From Sphingobium ummariense RL-3 (GTDB taxonomy: Bacteria; Pseudomonadota; Alphaproteobacteria; Sphingomonadales; Sphingomonadaceae): a stretch of DNA of 64,000 bases. Below, one piece after another: positions 16,817-26,571 of the stretch. Within the stretch, counting starts at the first letter, position 1. Each line of letters starts with the position of its first letter. Below the pieces are notes generated by a model that saw nothing but the letters and a program-made list of their open reading frames with translations, was not told the DNA's origin and made no database searches. The stretch spans positions 62,001 to 126,000 of the forward strand of contig NZ_AUWY01000136.1 in assembly GCF_000447205.1 (NCBI RefSeq), given 5' to 3'. A program made the position numbers and the translations under genes.

Positions 16817-18987
16817 TGCCTGCCGCCCCCTTTGCCGAGCGGGCGCGCTTCGATGCGCGCGACAAGGTGCTCGGCCGCACCCAGTTCACCGCCGACATTC
16901 AACTGCCGGACATGCTCTACGCCATGAGCGTACCTGCCACGATCGCCAAAGGCCGCGTGAGGTCGGTGGCGATCGACGAGGCGATGAAGATTCCCGGCGT
17001 CGTCAGGGTGCTCACCGCCAAAGACTTCCTCGCTCCGATACCCCCGCCCAGGGGCGCGACGGGCATGGCCGCCGCTCCCGCGGTCCCGACAATCGTGCCT
17101 GACATCGCCTATCGCGGTGCCCCCGTTGCACTGGTCCTCGCGGAGTCGATCGAGGCTGCGGTTCAGGGCGCAGAAGCGATACAGGCTACTTACGCGCCAT
17201 CGGCTTCCTTCTCGCCCCTCATCACCAGCGAGGGCGCTGCAAGAGAGCCTTCCGAACCGGTGAAGGCCGGCAATGCAGCTGAGGCAATGGCACGAGCGGC
17301 AACGATCGTCGAAGCGGAATATGAATGCCCGGCCCAGCACCATAACCCGATCGAGACGCTGTCCACCACGGCGGTCTGGTCCGGAGGGCGCCTGACGATC
17401 TATGAGGCGACGCAGGGCGCCCAGGTGGTCAAGGCGAATGCCGCCAAGTCACTGGCGCTCGATCCGGCGATCATCGACGTGAAATCCAGCTACATCGGCG
17501 GCGGCTTCGGACAGAAGGGCACGGCACAGCGGCAAACCGCGCTGGTTGCGCGCGCGGCGATGCTGACGGGCCGCCCGGTCAAGCTGGTGATGCCGCGCGG
17601 CCAGGTCTTCCACAACGCCACCTTCCGTCCGCTCAGCCGCCACAAGATCAGGATCGGCGCCGACGCCAGTGGCAAGATGGTCGCGATCGAATATGACGCG
17701 GATCATCAGCAGTCGCGGGGTGGGCAATTTCCGCCGCAATATCATGAATCGCAACCGCAAATGTACGGCGTGGCGGATTATGACGGAACGACAGCCAACG
17801 TCCGGATCGATACCCAGGCTCCCGGTTACATGCGCGCGCCCCACCCCCATCCCGCGTCATTCGCTTTCGAGGGCGTGGTCGACGAACTGGCCTACAAGCT
17901 GGGCAAGGATCCTGTGGCATTTCGCCTGGCGCATGATGCCAAAGTGGACCCGGTTTCAGGGCATCCACTCTCATCGCGCTTCCTCAACGAGTGCATCGCG
18001 CAGGGTGCTGAGCGGTTTGGCTGGAGCCGGCGCAGCCAAGCGCCCGGTTCGATGGTTTTGGCCGATGGTACCCAGGTCGGCTTTGGCGTCGCATGCGGCG
18101 CTTATCCGGCGATCACCTCGGCCAATATCGCCAGGCTGCGCGTTTCGGCGGATGGCAGCACACGCTTCGCCGTTTCCGCGCACGAGATGGGGCAGGGCAT
18201 CCGTACGGTGATCGCGCAGGCGCTTCTGCGCCAGCTCGACATCGATCCCGCCAAGCTTGATCTCCAGATCGGTGACACGTCGCTCGTGCCGCAGCATCTG
18301 ACGGCCGGGTCCTGGGGCACCGCGAGCGTCCTCCCGGCCATCGACGCGGTTGCCGCCAAGATGAAAGCAGCCATCGAGGAACTGCTGGCGGGAAGACAGA
18401 TTGACGGCAATCTGCACCGGAAGCTGGCGACAGTGCGGCGCCCCTATATCGAGGTCGAGGTCAGCACGCTCGCGCCGGGACAGGAGGAGCGCGCGCTGCT
18501 GGGATTGCGCGCGGCCGGCTATGCGCTTGCGGGACCCGAATATCCGGCCTTTACGACCTTCAGCTACATCGCCCACTTCGCCGAGGTGCATGTCGAGCCC
18601 CGGACCCGTCGCGTCCGGGTTCCGAGGGTCGTCAGCATCGCTGATTGCGGCCGGGTGGTTTCGCTGCGAACCGCGGTGAGCCAGGTCCGGGGCGGCGTGG
18701 TGTGGGCGATCGGGTCGGCGCTGCGCGAGGAAACCGAAGTCGATCCGCGCTTTGGCGGCTGGCTCAACAATGACCTCGCGGATTATGTCGTGCCGGTGAA
18801 CGCCGATATCGGCGACATCGATGTGAGCTTCATCGACCGTCCCGACCCGCTGTTGAACGCCACCGGTTCGAAGGGACTGGGAGAGGTCGCGATGGTCGGG
18901 GCGGCCGGCGCTGTCGCCAATGCCATCTATCACGCGACTGGCCGACGGCTGCGCCGCATGCCGATCAGGATCGAGCACCTTCTATAG
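16816..18987 (+). CDS. Aldehyde oxidoreductase molybdenum-binding subunit, PaoC/YagR type (723 aa)
   Basis: The catalytic subunit, which oxidises aldehydes (in known PaoABC enzymes, a broad set including aromatic aldehydes) to acids. Landmarks in order: RFDARDKVLGRTQFTADIQL at the N-terminus, the cofactor loop GGGFGQKG near residue 230, GQGIRTVIAQALL near 460, and the catalytic Glu in GSKGLGEVAM near the C-terminus. Length fits. The XdhC/PaoD maturation factor that normally follows is absent and must be elsewhere. An AraC regulator follows directly. Confidence 0.92.
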   Translation: MPAAPFAERARFDARDKVLGRTQFTADIQLPDMLYAMSVPATIAKGRVRSVAIDEAMKIPGVVRVLTAKDFLAPIPPPRGATGMAAAPAVPTIVPDIAYRGAPVALVLAESIEAAVQGAEAIQATYAPSASFSPLITSEGAAREPSEPVKAGNAAEAMARAATIVEAEYECPAQHHNPIETLSTTAVWSGGRLTIYEATQGAQVVKANAAKSLALDPAIIDVKSSYIGGGFGQKGTAQRQTALVARAAMLTGRPVKLVMPRGQVFHNATFRPLSRHKIRIGADASGKMVAIEYDADHQQSRGGQFPPQYHESQPQMYGVADYDGTTANVRIDTQAPGYMRAPHPHPASFAFEGVVDELAYKLGKDPVAFRLAHDAKVDPVSGHPLSSRFLNECIAQGAERFGWSRRSQAPGSMVLADGTQVGFGVACGAYPAITSANIARLRVSADGSTRFAVSAHEMGQGIRTVIAQALLRQLDIDPAKLDLQIGDTSLVPQHLTAGSWGTASVLPAIDAVAAKMKAAIEELLAGRQIDGNLHRKLATVRRPYIEVEVSTLAPGQEERALLGLRAAGYALAGPEYPAFTTFSYIAHFAEVHVEPRTRRVRVPRVVSIADCGRVVSLRTAVSQVRGGVVWAIGSALREETEVDPRFGGWLNNDLADYVVPVNADIGDIDVSFIDRPDPLLNATGSKGLGEVAMVGAAGAVANAIYHATGRRLRRMPIRIEHLL

Positions 18988-19010
18988 CTTTGTTATTGTC
19001 CGGATTGACC

Positions 19011-19982
19011 ATGGACCCACTTTCAGACGTCCTTTCACTGTTGAAGCCTCGGGCTCATGTCTCTTCGGGGTTCGATGCGGGCGGCGACTGGGCCGTACAG
19101 TTCGGTGATCAGCACAAGATGATCAAATGCTACGCCGTCGTGTCGGGTGGCTGCTGGCTCAGCGTCGAGGGCGTCGATGACCCGGTCTGGCTCGGCACAG
19201 GAGACTGCTTCGTCCTGCCAAGCGGCCGGCCCTTCCGTCTGGGCAGTGATCTTGATGGATCGGCCGTTCCCGCGATCGAGATCTTCCCGCCGGCACGGCG
19301 GGGCGGAGTTGTCACGATCGGCGATGGCGGAGGACTATCCCTGGTCGGGAGCCGCTTTGGTGTTTCTGGCAGCCATGTCGACATGCTGCTCCGTCTTCTG
19401 CCGCCCATCATCCATATCTGCGAGCGACCCGCGCAGGAAGCGCTTCGCTGGTGCGTCGAACAGATGATGCGTGAGCTTCGTCACGGGCAGCCCGGGAACG
19501 CGCTGGCGGTCGGACACCTTGCCCATCTGATGCTGGTGCAGGCACTCCGCGTGCCGCTCCTGGACGTCGATGCCGATCGGCGGGGCTGGTTCTTCGCCCT
19601 CGCCGACCGGCAGCTCGGCGCCGCGCTGATAGCCATCCACGACGATCCCGCCCGGTCGTGGACACTTCAGGAACTCGGCGCGATCGCGGGCATGTCGCGC
19701 TCGACCTTCGCCCTGCGGTTCAAGGAGCAGCTCGGTGAGCCGGCCATGCAATATGTCTCTAAATGGCGGATGATTCTGGCCTGCGAGAAGCTCGAGCAGT
19801 CGAACGATCCGGTCTCGGCGGTCGCGACATCGTTGGGTTATGAATCCGAGAGCGCGTTCAGCACCGCATTCAAGCGTCTTATGGGATGTTCGCCGCGTCA
19901 GCATGGACGATCATCGAAGAATGAGCAGAGCGCCCCAGCGCCCCGGTCGCCCTTCTTTCCGCCAACGCCAATCCCACAGTAA
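19011..19982 (+). CDS. AraC family regulator with cupin sensor (323 aa)
   Basis: An N-terminal cupin_6 sensor (about 10-190, with WLGTGDCFVLPSGRPFRLG) and a C-terminal double helix-turn-helix (about 210-305, LGAIAGMSRSTFALRFKEQL and SVATSLGYESESAF-like). It starts 23 bases after the aldehyde oxidoreductase. ATG 19011 (MDPLSDVLSL) is the canonical start for this family; the in-frame start at 18990 adds seven unlikely residues. Regulators of this type often control neighbouring redox enzymes, so it may control the oxidoreductase operon. Confidence 0.85.
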   Translation: MDPLSDVLSLLKPRAHVSSGFDAGGDWAVQFGDQHKMIKCYAVVSGGCWLSVEGVDDPVWLGTGDCFVLPSGRPFRLGSDLDGSAVPAIEIFPPARRGGVVTIGDGGGLSLVGSRFGVSGSHVDMLLRLLPPIIHICERPAQEALRWCVEQMMRELRHGQPGNALAVGHLAHLMLVQALRVPLLDVDADRRGWFFALADRQLGAALIAIHDDPARSWTLQELGAIAGMSRSTFALRFKEQLGEPAMQYVSKWRMILACEKLEQSNDPVSAVATSLGYESESAFSTAFKRLMGCSPRQHGRSSKNEQSAPAPRSPFFPPTPIPQ

Positions 19983-20425
19983 ATGTGGCGACCAGCTTCT
20001 GGTAGTCGCGGCGCTTGAGTTGGTGAGCAGCAGCGCGAACTCGATGCCGGCGTGGCCGGCCACGGGAGCCGGCGGCCCGGCTTCGCCGTCCTCCGCGACT
20101 TATCTGGCTGCGCACGACCTATGATGCGGAGCATGAACCAAACCTACACCGGCGATGCCGACGTTGACTTTACGCGCGGCATGATCCTCCACCATGAGGT
20201 GCGACGACGATGGTGAAGGTTGCGAACGATGTCGTGACCGCACAGGAACCCGAAATCGCCCTAATACGCGATAGGCTCGCGCGGCACAGTGCCCCGGCTC
20301 CTGAAACGACATCTCCTCAACCACACGCCCGTCGACGAGGCCGACCCAGGATCAATGGAACCACGGGCGAGATGACCAGACGATGTCGGGGTTACAGGAC
20401 GGCCCTGAGGTGATAGGGGAAGGTG
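19983..20425. other. Intergenic stretch upstream of the metal efflux operon
   Basis: Apart from the DUF305 remnant at 20121-20216, I find no gene. The frames on both strands have no domains. The region marks the boundary between the aldehyde oxidoreductase block and the heavy-metal block, and a remnant of a copper-linked family here suggests earlier loss of metal genes. The efflux operon promoter probably lies in its last 200 bases. Confidence 0.4.
20121..20216 (+). pseudogene. Fragment of a DUF305 protein
   Basis: Thirty-one codons read MMRSMNQTYTGDADVDFTRG followed by MILHHE, then leave the family and stop at 20214-20216. DUF305 proteins, found with copper and silver resistance genes, carry exactly this segment (DxDFxRGMIPHHxGAI) with its conserved His pair. 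The signal region upstream and the second half with its own His motif are missing. It is a remnant, consistent with the metal genes on its right. Confidence 0.6.
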
Positions 20426-20752
20426 ATGCGCAACCTGCTCCCCTCTCTTGCTTGTCTGATGCTGGTCCTCACCGGCTGGGCGAGCATGGCGCATGCCGCC
20501 GAGGCAGCGGGCGGCAGCATCGCGGGCCTCGAGTTCACGTTACATGCACCCGGCGACGGAGATGAAGTCCCGGCCGATAGCGACAGCGGCATCCCGCATC
20601 ATCACGCGAATTGTCACGGGCACGATGTTGGCACACCTGCCACCATGCCCGCAGCGGAGTGTGTGCCCTATCTACGAGTTCGCGGCGATCTAGTCGCCGA
20701 CATTCTCGCTGGCGTCCGCGGCAGCGTCCTGCCGAGGCCCCCGCGCATCTGA
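20426..20752 (+). CDS. Small exported His-rich protein at the head of the efflux operon (108 aa)
   Basis: It has a signal peptide (MRNLLPSLACLMLVLTGWAS, cleavage near AHAAE) and a short mature part with a His-rich cluster HHHANCHGHD, which could bind a metal ion. ATG 20426 has GGGGAAGG just upstream. It precedes the TolC-like gene by 57 bases and is probably co-transcribed with the pump. I recognise no named family; small exported proteins at the head of czc/cus operons often act as periplasmic metal binders. That role is inferred. Confidence 0.6.
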   Translation: MRNLLPSLACLMLVLTGWASMAHAAEAAGGSIAGLEFTLHAPGDGDEVPADSDSGIPHHHANCHGHDVGTPATMPAAECVPYLRVRGDLVADILAGVRGSVLPRPPRI

Positions 20753-20809
20753 CGGTATCCGCCCGCCGGCCGACGCCGGCATCGGGAATCCTGTCAGGAG
20801 CACATCGAA

Positions 20810-22087
20810 ATGAACACAGTGCTCGCGGCCTTTGTGGCCGCGGCGTCCTGTGCCGGCATGGCGCAGGCGCAGACCGGGATGCAGGCGTCATTGCCTGTGC
20901 CGGTCCTCTCGCTCGACCAGGCGGTTGAAGCGGCGGGTGGTGCTGCCCCCGCAGCACAGGCCGCAACTTCCGCTATTGCGGCTGCACGCGCCGAGCGGAT
21001 CGTGGCTGGGCTTCGGCCCAATCCGATCGCTCAAGGCCAAGTTGAGAATATCGCCGGAACTGGCCCGTATAGCGGGCTGGAAAGCGCAGAAACGACGGTC
21101 GGGGTTGCCATACCCATCGAACTTGGCGGCAAGCGCGGCGCACGCGTGGCGGTCGCCAACGCGCAGATCTCGCGTGCCGAGCTTCATGCGGCGATCGTCG
21201 CGGCCGATGTCCGCCTGCAGGTGACGCAGCTCTATGTGGAGGCGATAGCAGCCGAGCGGCGGCTATCGACGGCCCGCGATCAGGTCCGCATCGCGTCCGA
21301 TGCCTTGCGGGCGGCATCGGTGCGGGTCCAGGCCGGACGGGCCTCGCCGCTCGAAGAGCAGCGCGCGAATGTCGCCAAGGTCAACGCGGACGCGAACGCC
21401 GAACGAACCGCGCGGCTTGCTGAGGCAGCGCGCGCCAACCTTGCCCGGCGGATCGGCGTCTCGATCACCGGTGCCCTCGATGTGGCATTACTCGATCGCC
21501 TGCCTGCAGCCATCATCGGGCCGACAGCGATGGTCGATGCGGCAGGCACGCTGGCGCTGGCTGCGGCCGATGCCGACCTCGCTGTTGCCGATGCCGGCGT
21601 GCGGCTCGCACGCGCGAACCGGGTGCCCGACCTCAATGTCGGGCCGGCGCTGCGTCGCTTCGAGGCAACCAACGACACTGCGGCGGTGTTCAGCGTGTCG
21701 ATCCCGATCCCGATCTTCAACAACGGCCGTGCGGTCGTGGCGCAGGCGCACGCGCAACGGACGCAAGCCGAGGCCCTGCGCCGCGTGACGGCGCTTGATG
21801 TCGAGCAGGCGATTACCGACGCACAGGCCGAAGCTGCCAACGCGGCGATCACTGCGAGGGCGGCAGCTGGCCCAGCGCTGGCTGCTGCGCAGGAAGCGGC
21901 GCGGATCGCCCGCATCGGCTACCGCGAGGGCAAGTTCGGACAGCTCGACTTGCTCGATGCCGAACGCACGCTCGCGGAAACCCGGCTCGCAGCGATCGAT
22001 GCGCTCGCCAACTACCAGAACGCACAGGCACGGCTGGGGCGGCTGACCGCCCCGGTGTCTATGCCCACGACGGGGGGAAATCAGTGA
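20810..22087 (+). CDS. Outer-membrane channel of a heavy-metal RND pump, CzcC/TolC family (425 aa)
   Basis: A signal peptide (to AQAQT) is followed by two TolC-type repeats rich in Ala, Gln and Glu that form the long helices of the channel; GREGKFGQLDLLDAERTLAE-like sequence near the C-terminus is a family mark. It is the outer-membrane component of the tripartite pump encoded with the next two genes. Its stop overlaps the adaptor start by one base. Confidence 0.88.
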   Translation: MNTVLAAFVAAASCAGMAQAQTGMQASLPVPVLSLDQAVEAAGGAAPAAQAATSAIAAARAERIVAGLRPNPIAQGQVENIAGTGPYSGLESAETTVGVAIPIELGGKRGARVAVANAQISRAELHAAIVAADVRLQVTQLYVEAIAAERRLSTARDQVRIASDALRAASVRVQAGRASPLEEQRANVAKVNADANAERTARLAEAARANLARRIGVSITGALDVALLDRLPAAIIGPTAMVDAAGTLALAAADADLAVADAGVRLARANRVPDLNVGPALRRFEATNDTAAVFSVSIPIPIFNNGRAVVAQAHAQRTQAEALRRVTALDVEQAITDAQAEAANAAITARAAAGPALAAAQEAARIARIGYREGKFGQLDLLDAERTLAETRLAAIDALANYQNAQARLGRLTAPVSMPTTGGNQ

Positions 22088-23250
22088 TGCGGAAAATCCA
22101 TTTGGCGGGCGCTGCGTCGCTCGCGCTCCTGCTGGCCGCGTGTTCCGGCAATGGTGCCGATAACGGCGCGGCAGCAAACGAAGCAGCCGGTGCCGAAGCG
22201 GGGCATCCCGGGGGCTCAGATCATGCGGATAAGGGGACGGTAACGCTCTCGACGGAGCAAATTGCTGCTGTCGGTATCCAGCTCGGCCGTCCAATCGTGG
22301 GCGGTGCAGGCACTCTCGAATTACCGGCCACGATCGAAGGTGACCCGCAAGGCACGCAGGTCGTGTCTGCCGCTATTGCGGGACGCGTCGTCGCGCTCAA
22401 TCGAAATCTGGGCCAGTCGGTGGGTCGCGGGCAGACGATCGCGATCATCGAAAGCCGGGAGGTCGCGCAGATTAAGGGTGAAGTCGGGGCAGCGCGGGCG
22501 CGACTTCAGCTTGCCGATTCCAATCTTGCGCGGGAGCAGCGTCTGTTCTCGCAGCGCGTTTCTCCAGAGCAGGATTTGATCGCGGCGCGCACTGCGGCGA
22601 CGGAAGCTCGCATCGCCTTGGCGCAGGCGCGCAGCCAGGTCTCGGCGGCGGGCGTGAGCGGGGGCGGGCTGAATCGGCTGGGCATCGTTGCGCCGATCTC
22701 GGGCCAGGTGATCGCTCGGCCAGTGATACTCGGCCAGACCGTCGCGGCTGACGCGGAACTCTATCGGATCGCAAATCTCGGCCAGGTGGCCTTGTCGTTC
22801 AATCTCCAGCCTGCCGACGCAGGAAGGGTGAAGCCCGGCAACATCGTTACGGTCACAGCCGCGGAACGGCACGCGACGGCACGGATCACGTTCCTGTCAC
22901 CGGCGCTTGATCCGCAAACCAGGCTCGTCCCTGTCATCGCTACCCTCGATAATCGCGGGGGCATGTGGCGGGTCGGCGAGTCCGTCACCGCCGTGGTCCA
23001 GCTAGGCGGCAGCGAAGGCGTCTCATCGATCCGCGTGCCGACAACGGCGGTTCAAACCAGTGCGGGCGAGTCGGTCGTGTTCGTGCGGACCCTGAAGGGG
23101 TTCCAGGCAACGCCGGTCATCCTCGGCGATGCGTCGGGAGATACCGTTATCGTCCGCGCGGGCCTGAAGGGCACCGAGCAGATCGCCACCACCGGCAGCT
23201 TCACGCTCAAGGCCGAACTCGGCAAGGGCGAAGCGACGCACGAGGACTAA
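22087..23250 (+). CDS. Periplasmic adaptor of a heavy-metal RND pump, CzcB family lipoprotein (387 aa)
   Basis: A lipoprotein signal ends in LLLAACSGN, giving Cys21 as the lipidated residue. A His/Asp-containing stretch (HPGGSDHADKG) comes next and may bind metal. The barrel-sandwich and hairpin regions follow (VVALNRNLGQSVGRGQTIAI; ARARLQLADSNLAREQRLFS), then a beta-barrel and the C-terminal domain. ATG 22087 overlaps the TolC stop codon; a GTG three bases upstream is an alternative. It links the CzcA pump to the outer-membrane channel. Confidence 0.88.
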   Translation: MRKIHLAGAASLALLLAACSGNGADNGAAANEAAGAEAGHPGGSDHADKGTVTLSTEQIAAVGIQLGRPIVGGAGTLELPATIEGDPQGTQVVSAAIAGRVVALNRNLGQSVGRGQTIAIIESREVAQIKGEVGAARARLQLADSNLAREQRLFSQRVSPEQDLIAARTAATEARIALAQARSQVSAAGVSGGGLNRLGIVAPISGQVIARPVILGQTVAADAELYRIANLGQVALSFNLQPADAGRVKPGNIVTVTAAERHATARITFLSPALDPQTRLVPVIATLDNRGGMWRVGESVTAVVQLGGSEGVSSIRVPTTAVQTSAGESVVFVRTLKGFQATPVILGDASGDTVIVRAGLKGTEQIATTGSFTLKAELGKGEATHED

Positions 23251-23253
23251 GCT

Positions 23254-26200
23254 ATGATCGCCTGCATTGTCACATGGGCGGTCGAGAAGCGCTGGCTCGT
23301 CCTGCTGCTCACCGCCATCGCCGCAACCATCGGCGCCTATTCGCTCTACCGGCTCCCGATCGACGCGGTGCCGGACATCACCAACAATCAGGTTCAGATC
23401 AACGTCCGCGCGCCTGCGCTCTCGCCCGAGCTGGTCGAGAAGCAGGTATCGTTCCCGATCGAAACCGCTCTCGCGGGCGTGCCCGGGCTGGAATATACCC
23501 GGTCACTCAGCCGCAATGGCTTTGCGCAGATCACCGCGGTCTTCTCGGATTCGACCGACATCTACTTCGCCCGCCAACAGGTCGGTGAGCGTCTGCAGGG
23601 GGTTCAGGAGAACCTGCCCGACGGCGTGAACCCCGAAATGGGGCCGATCGCGACAGGGCTGGGGGAAGTGTATATGTACACCGTCCGCCTCCAGCATCGC
23701 GCGGACGACAAGCACAAGCCGGGCGAGCCCGGCCAGCAGCCCGACGGAAGCTACATCACCCCTGAGGGTGAGCGGCTGATGAGCGAGGAAGACAAGGCGA
23801 CCTATCTGCGCACCGCGCAGGATTGGATTGTCGCACCGCTGCTCAAGAATACGCCGGGGCTCGCCGGCATCGACTCGATCGGCGGCTATATGAAGCAGTA
23901 TCTGGTCGTTCCTGATGTTCAGAAGCTGTCCGCGTTGCGGTTGACCCTGACCGATCTCGGAACCGCGCTCGAACGCAATAACACCAGCGTCGGTGGGGGC
24001 TTTGTCAACCGCAACGGCGAGGGATTGGCGGTTCGCTCGGACGCGCTGATCCGTAACGCGGCCGAACTTGAGCGGACGGTGATCGCCACCCGGGAAGGCG
24101 TGCCGATCACGCTCCATCAGGTTGCGACGGTCCGTACGGGCCAAGCGGTTCGGATGGGTTCGGCGTCGGAGAACGGCACGGAAGTGGTGGTCGGCACCGC
24201 GATCATGCGGATCGGCGAGAATAGCCGAACCGTGGCAACCGCGGTCGAGAAGCGCTTGGGCGAGATCAATGCCTCGCTGCCGCCAGACGTAATGATCCAG
24301 CCGGTGTTGAACCGCACGGAGCTGGTCAACTCGACGATCAAGACGGTGGCGAAGAACCTGTCGGAGGGCGCACTGCTCGTCATCGTCGTGCTATTCCTGC
24401 TGCTCGGCAACTTCCGGGCAGCATTGATCGCCGCCCTGGTGATCCCGATCACGATGATGCTGACCGGCTTCGGAATGCTGCGGGCCGGCGTGTCGGCCAA
24501 CCTCATGAGCCTCGGCGCTTTGGACTTCGGTCTGATCGTCGACGGTGCGGTCATCATCGTGGAGAACGCACTGCGGCGCATCGCCGAAACGCAGCATCAT
24601 GAAGGGCGGCTGCTGATCATCAAGGAGCGTCTGGCGACGGTCGCCAGCGCCGCGCGCGAGATGATCCAGCCCTCGGTTTACGGGCAGGCGATTATCATCC
24701 TCGTCTATGTGCCGCTGCTCACGCTGACTGGCGTCGAAGGCAAGACCTTCGTGCCGATGGCGCTCACCGTCATCATCGCGCTCGCCTTCGCCTTTGTCCT
24801 CTCGCTCACCTTCGTGCCGGCCCTTATCGCAGTCTGGCTGTCGAAGAAGGTCGAGGAGAAGGATGGGCGGATCATCTCGTGGTTGAAGAAGCGCTACGAG
24901 CCCGGTCTCGATCGGGCGATGAAACGTCCGACGATCACGATCGGGACGGGGATTGCGAGCCTCGGCGTTGCCGTCTTGGCTTTCATGTCGCTGGGCTCAG
25001 TCTTCCTGCCGCAGCTCGATGAAGGCGATCTGCTCATCCAGGCCCTGCGCATTCCTGCGACTTCGGTCCAGCAAAGCCAAGCCATGCAGGTTCCGATCGA
25101 GCGGATGATGTCCAAGCAGCCGGAAGTGAAGTTCGTCTTCTCGAAGACGGGCACGGCTGAGTTGGCCTCGGATCCGATGCCTCCCAATGCGACCGATATG
25201 TTCGTGATCCTGAAGCCGCGGGAGGAGTGGCCCGATTCCAAGCTCACCAAGGAGGATCTGGTCGAGCGGATCGAAGCGAACCTCGCGAAGATTCCGGGCA
25301 ACGCATATGAGATCACGCAACCGATCCAGATGCGCTTCAACGAATTGATCGCGGGCGTGCGCGGCGACATCGCGGTGAAGGTGTTCGGCGACGATTTCGC
25401 GGCGATGAACCGGACCGCCGAGCAGATCGCCGGCGTCCTGCGCAAGACGCAAGGCGCCGTCGATGTAAAGGTCGAGCAGACTTCAGGGCTTCCGATGCTC
25501 GACATTCGCGTCAACCGGGACGCGATGGCGCGATTGGGTGTCACCGCGCAGGACGTGCAGGACACGATCACGGCCACGCTGGGCGGGCGCCTGTCCGGCA
25601 TGATCTTCGAGGGTGATCGACGCTTCCCAGTCGTGATCCGCCTGTCGGAAGCGGAGCGCGCGGATCTGGGGCTACTGCAGCAGGTGCAGGTGCCGGTCGC
25701 GAGTGGGGGCTATGTGCCGCTCGGAAGCGTCGCGGACATAGGCATCGCCAATGGTCCCAACCAGATCAGCCGCGAGAACGGCAAGCGTCGCGTCGTCGTT
25801 CAGGCGAATGTGCGCGGACACGACGTCGGTTCGGTCGTGGCGGGGGCGCAGGCCATGATCGGCAGCCGGGTTCGGCTTCTGGCGGGCACCTATCTCGAAT
25901 GGGGTGGTCAGTTCGAAAACTTCGCCTCGGCGAGCGAGCGGTTGAAGCTGGTTATTCCGGCCTGCTTCATCCTGGTCCTGCTACTGCTCTACGGCGCCTT
26001 GGGATCGGCTCGCGATGCCGCGATCGTCTTCACCGGCGTGCCATTTGCGCTGGTGGGGGGCGTGCTGCTGCTGTTCGTGCGGGGAATGGATTTCTCGATC
26101 TCGGCAGCGGTGGGTTTCATCGCCCTGTCGGGAATCGCGGTCCTGAACGGGCTAGTGATGGTGAGCTCGATCCAGGGGCTGATCCGCTCGGGAATGACCC

Positions 26201-26475
26201 GCGAGGAAGCCGCGCGTGTCGGCGCGATGCAGCGCCTTCGTCCGGTCGTGATGACGGCGCTCGTTGCCAGCCTCGGCTTCGTGCCGATGGCCTTCGCGCA
26301 TGGCGCGGGAGCGGAGGTGCAAAAGCCGCTCGCCACCGTCGTCATCGGCGGTCTCATATCGGCGACGTTGCTGACGCTGTTCGTGCTTCCGACGCTCTAC
26401 GCGCGCTTCGGACAGCAGCAGCATGCCCCCAAACCGCGGGAGAACGCTGAAGGCATCGTCGCGCAACTGACCTGA
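23254..26475 (+). CDS. Heavy-metal efflux RND pump, CzcA/CusA family (1073 aa)
   Basis: The proton-driven inner-membrane transporter of the tripartite system, with 12 membrane helices and two large periplasmic loops. The helix-4 motif DFGLIVDGAVIIVEN is the form seen in heavy-metal efflux pumps of the Co/Zn/Cd (CzcA) class. Other marks are PDITNNQVQINVRAPALSP near the N-terminus and IGGYMKQYLVVPD in the first loop. It starts three bases after the adaptor. Substrate specificity (Co, Zn, Cd or Ni) cannot be settled from sequence; copper genes and a CnrH-type sigma factor lie downstream. Confidence 0.93.
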   Translation: MIACIVTWAVEKRWLVLLLTAIAATIGAYSLYRLPIDAVPDITNNQVQINVRAPALSPELVEKQVSFPIETALAGVPGLEYTRSLSRNGFAQITAVFSDSTDIYFARQQVGERLQGVQENLPDGVNPEMGPIATGLGEVYMYTVRLQHRADDKHKPGEPGQQPDGSYITPEGERLMSEEDKATYLRTAQDWIVAPLLKNTPGLAGIDSIGGYMKQYLVVPDVQKLSALRLTLTDLGTALERNNTSVGGGFVNRNGEGLAVRSDALIRNAAELERTVIATREGVPITLHQVATVRTGQAVRMGSASENGTEVVVGTAIMRIGENSRTVATAVEKRLGEINASLPPDVMIQPVLNRTELVNSTIKTVAKNLSEGALLVIVVLFLLLGNFRAALIAALVIPITMMLTGFGMLRAGVSANLMSLGALDFGLIVDGAVIIVENALRRIAETQHHEGRLLIIKERLATVASAAREMIQPSVYGQAIIILVYVPLLTLTGVEGKTFVPMALTVIIALAFAFVLSLTFVPALIAVWLSKKVEEKDGRIISWLKKRYEPGLDRAMKRPTITIGTGIASLGVAVLAFMSLGSVFLPQLDEGDLLIQALRIPATSVQQSQAMQVPIERMMSKQPEVKFVFSKTGTAELASDPMPPNATDMFVILKPREEWPDSKLTKEDLVERIEANLAKIPGNAYEITQPIQMRFNELIAGVRGDIAVKVFGDDFAAMNRTAEQIAGVLRKTQGAVDVKVEQTSGLPMLDIRVNRDAMARLGVTAQDVQDTITATLGGRLSGMIFEGDRRFPVVIRLSEAERADLGLLQQVQVPVASGGYVPLGSVADIGIANGPNQISRENGKRRVVVQANVRGHDVGSVVAGAQAMIGSRVRLLAGTYLEWGGQFENFASASERLKLVIPACFILVLLLLYGALGSARDAAIVFTGVPFALVGGVLLLFVRGMDFSISAAVGFIALSGIAVLNGLVMVSSIQGLIRSGMTREEAARVGAMQRLRPVVMTALVASLGFVPMAFAHGAGAEVQKPLATVVIGGLISATLLTLFVLPTLYARFGQQQHAPKPRENAEGIVAQLT

Positions 26476-26485
26476 ACCCTCGCCT

Positions 26486-26508
26486 GGCCCCGGGGCGAAG
26501 CCCGGGCC
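26486..26508 (+). terminator. GC-rich hairpin after the efflux operon
   Basis: GGCCC(C)GGG and CCCGGGCC can pair as an eight-base stem with one bulged C and a GCGAAG loop, eleven bases after the pump stop codon. There is no T-run, so it is at best a weak or Rho-assisted terminator. It lies between convergent operons and could act on both. Confidence 0.35.
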
Positions 26509-26571
26509 GGACACTCCAATCCGACTTAATGGGAAATGCTAATGGCACATGATCACTCAGGCCGCAGCAAT

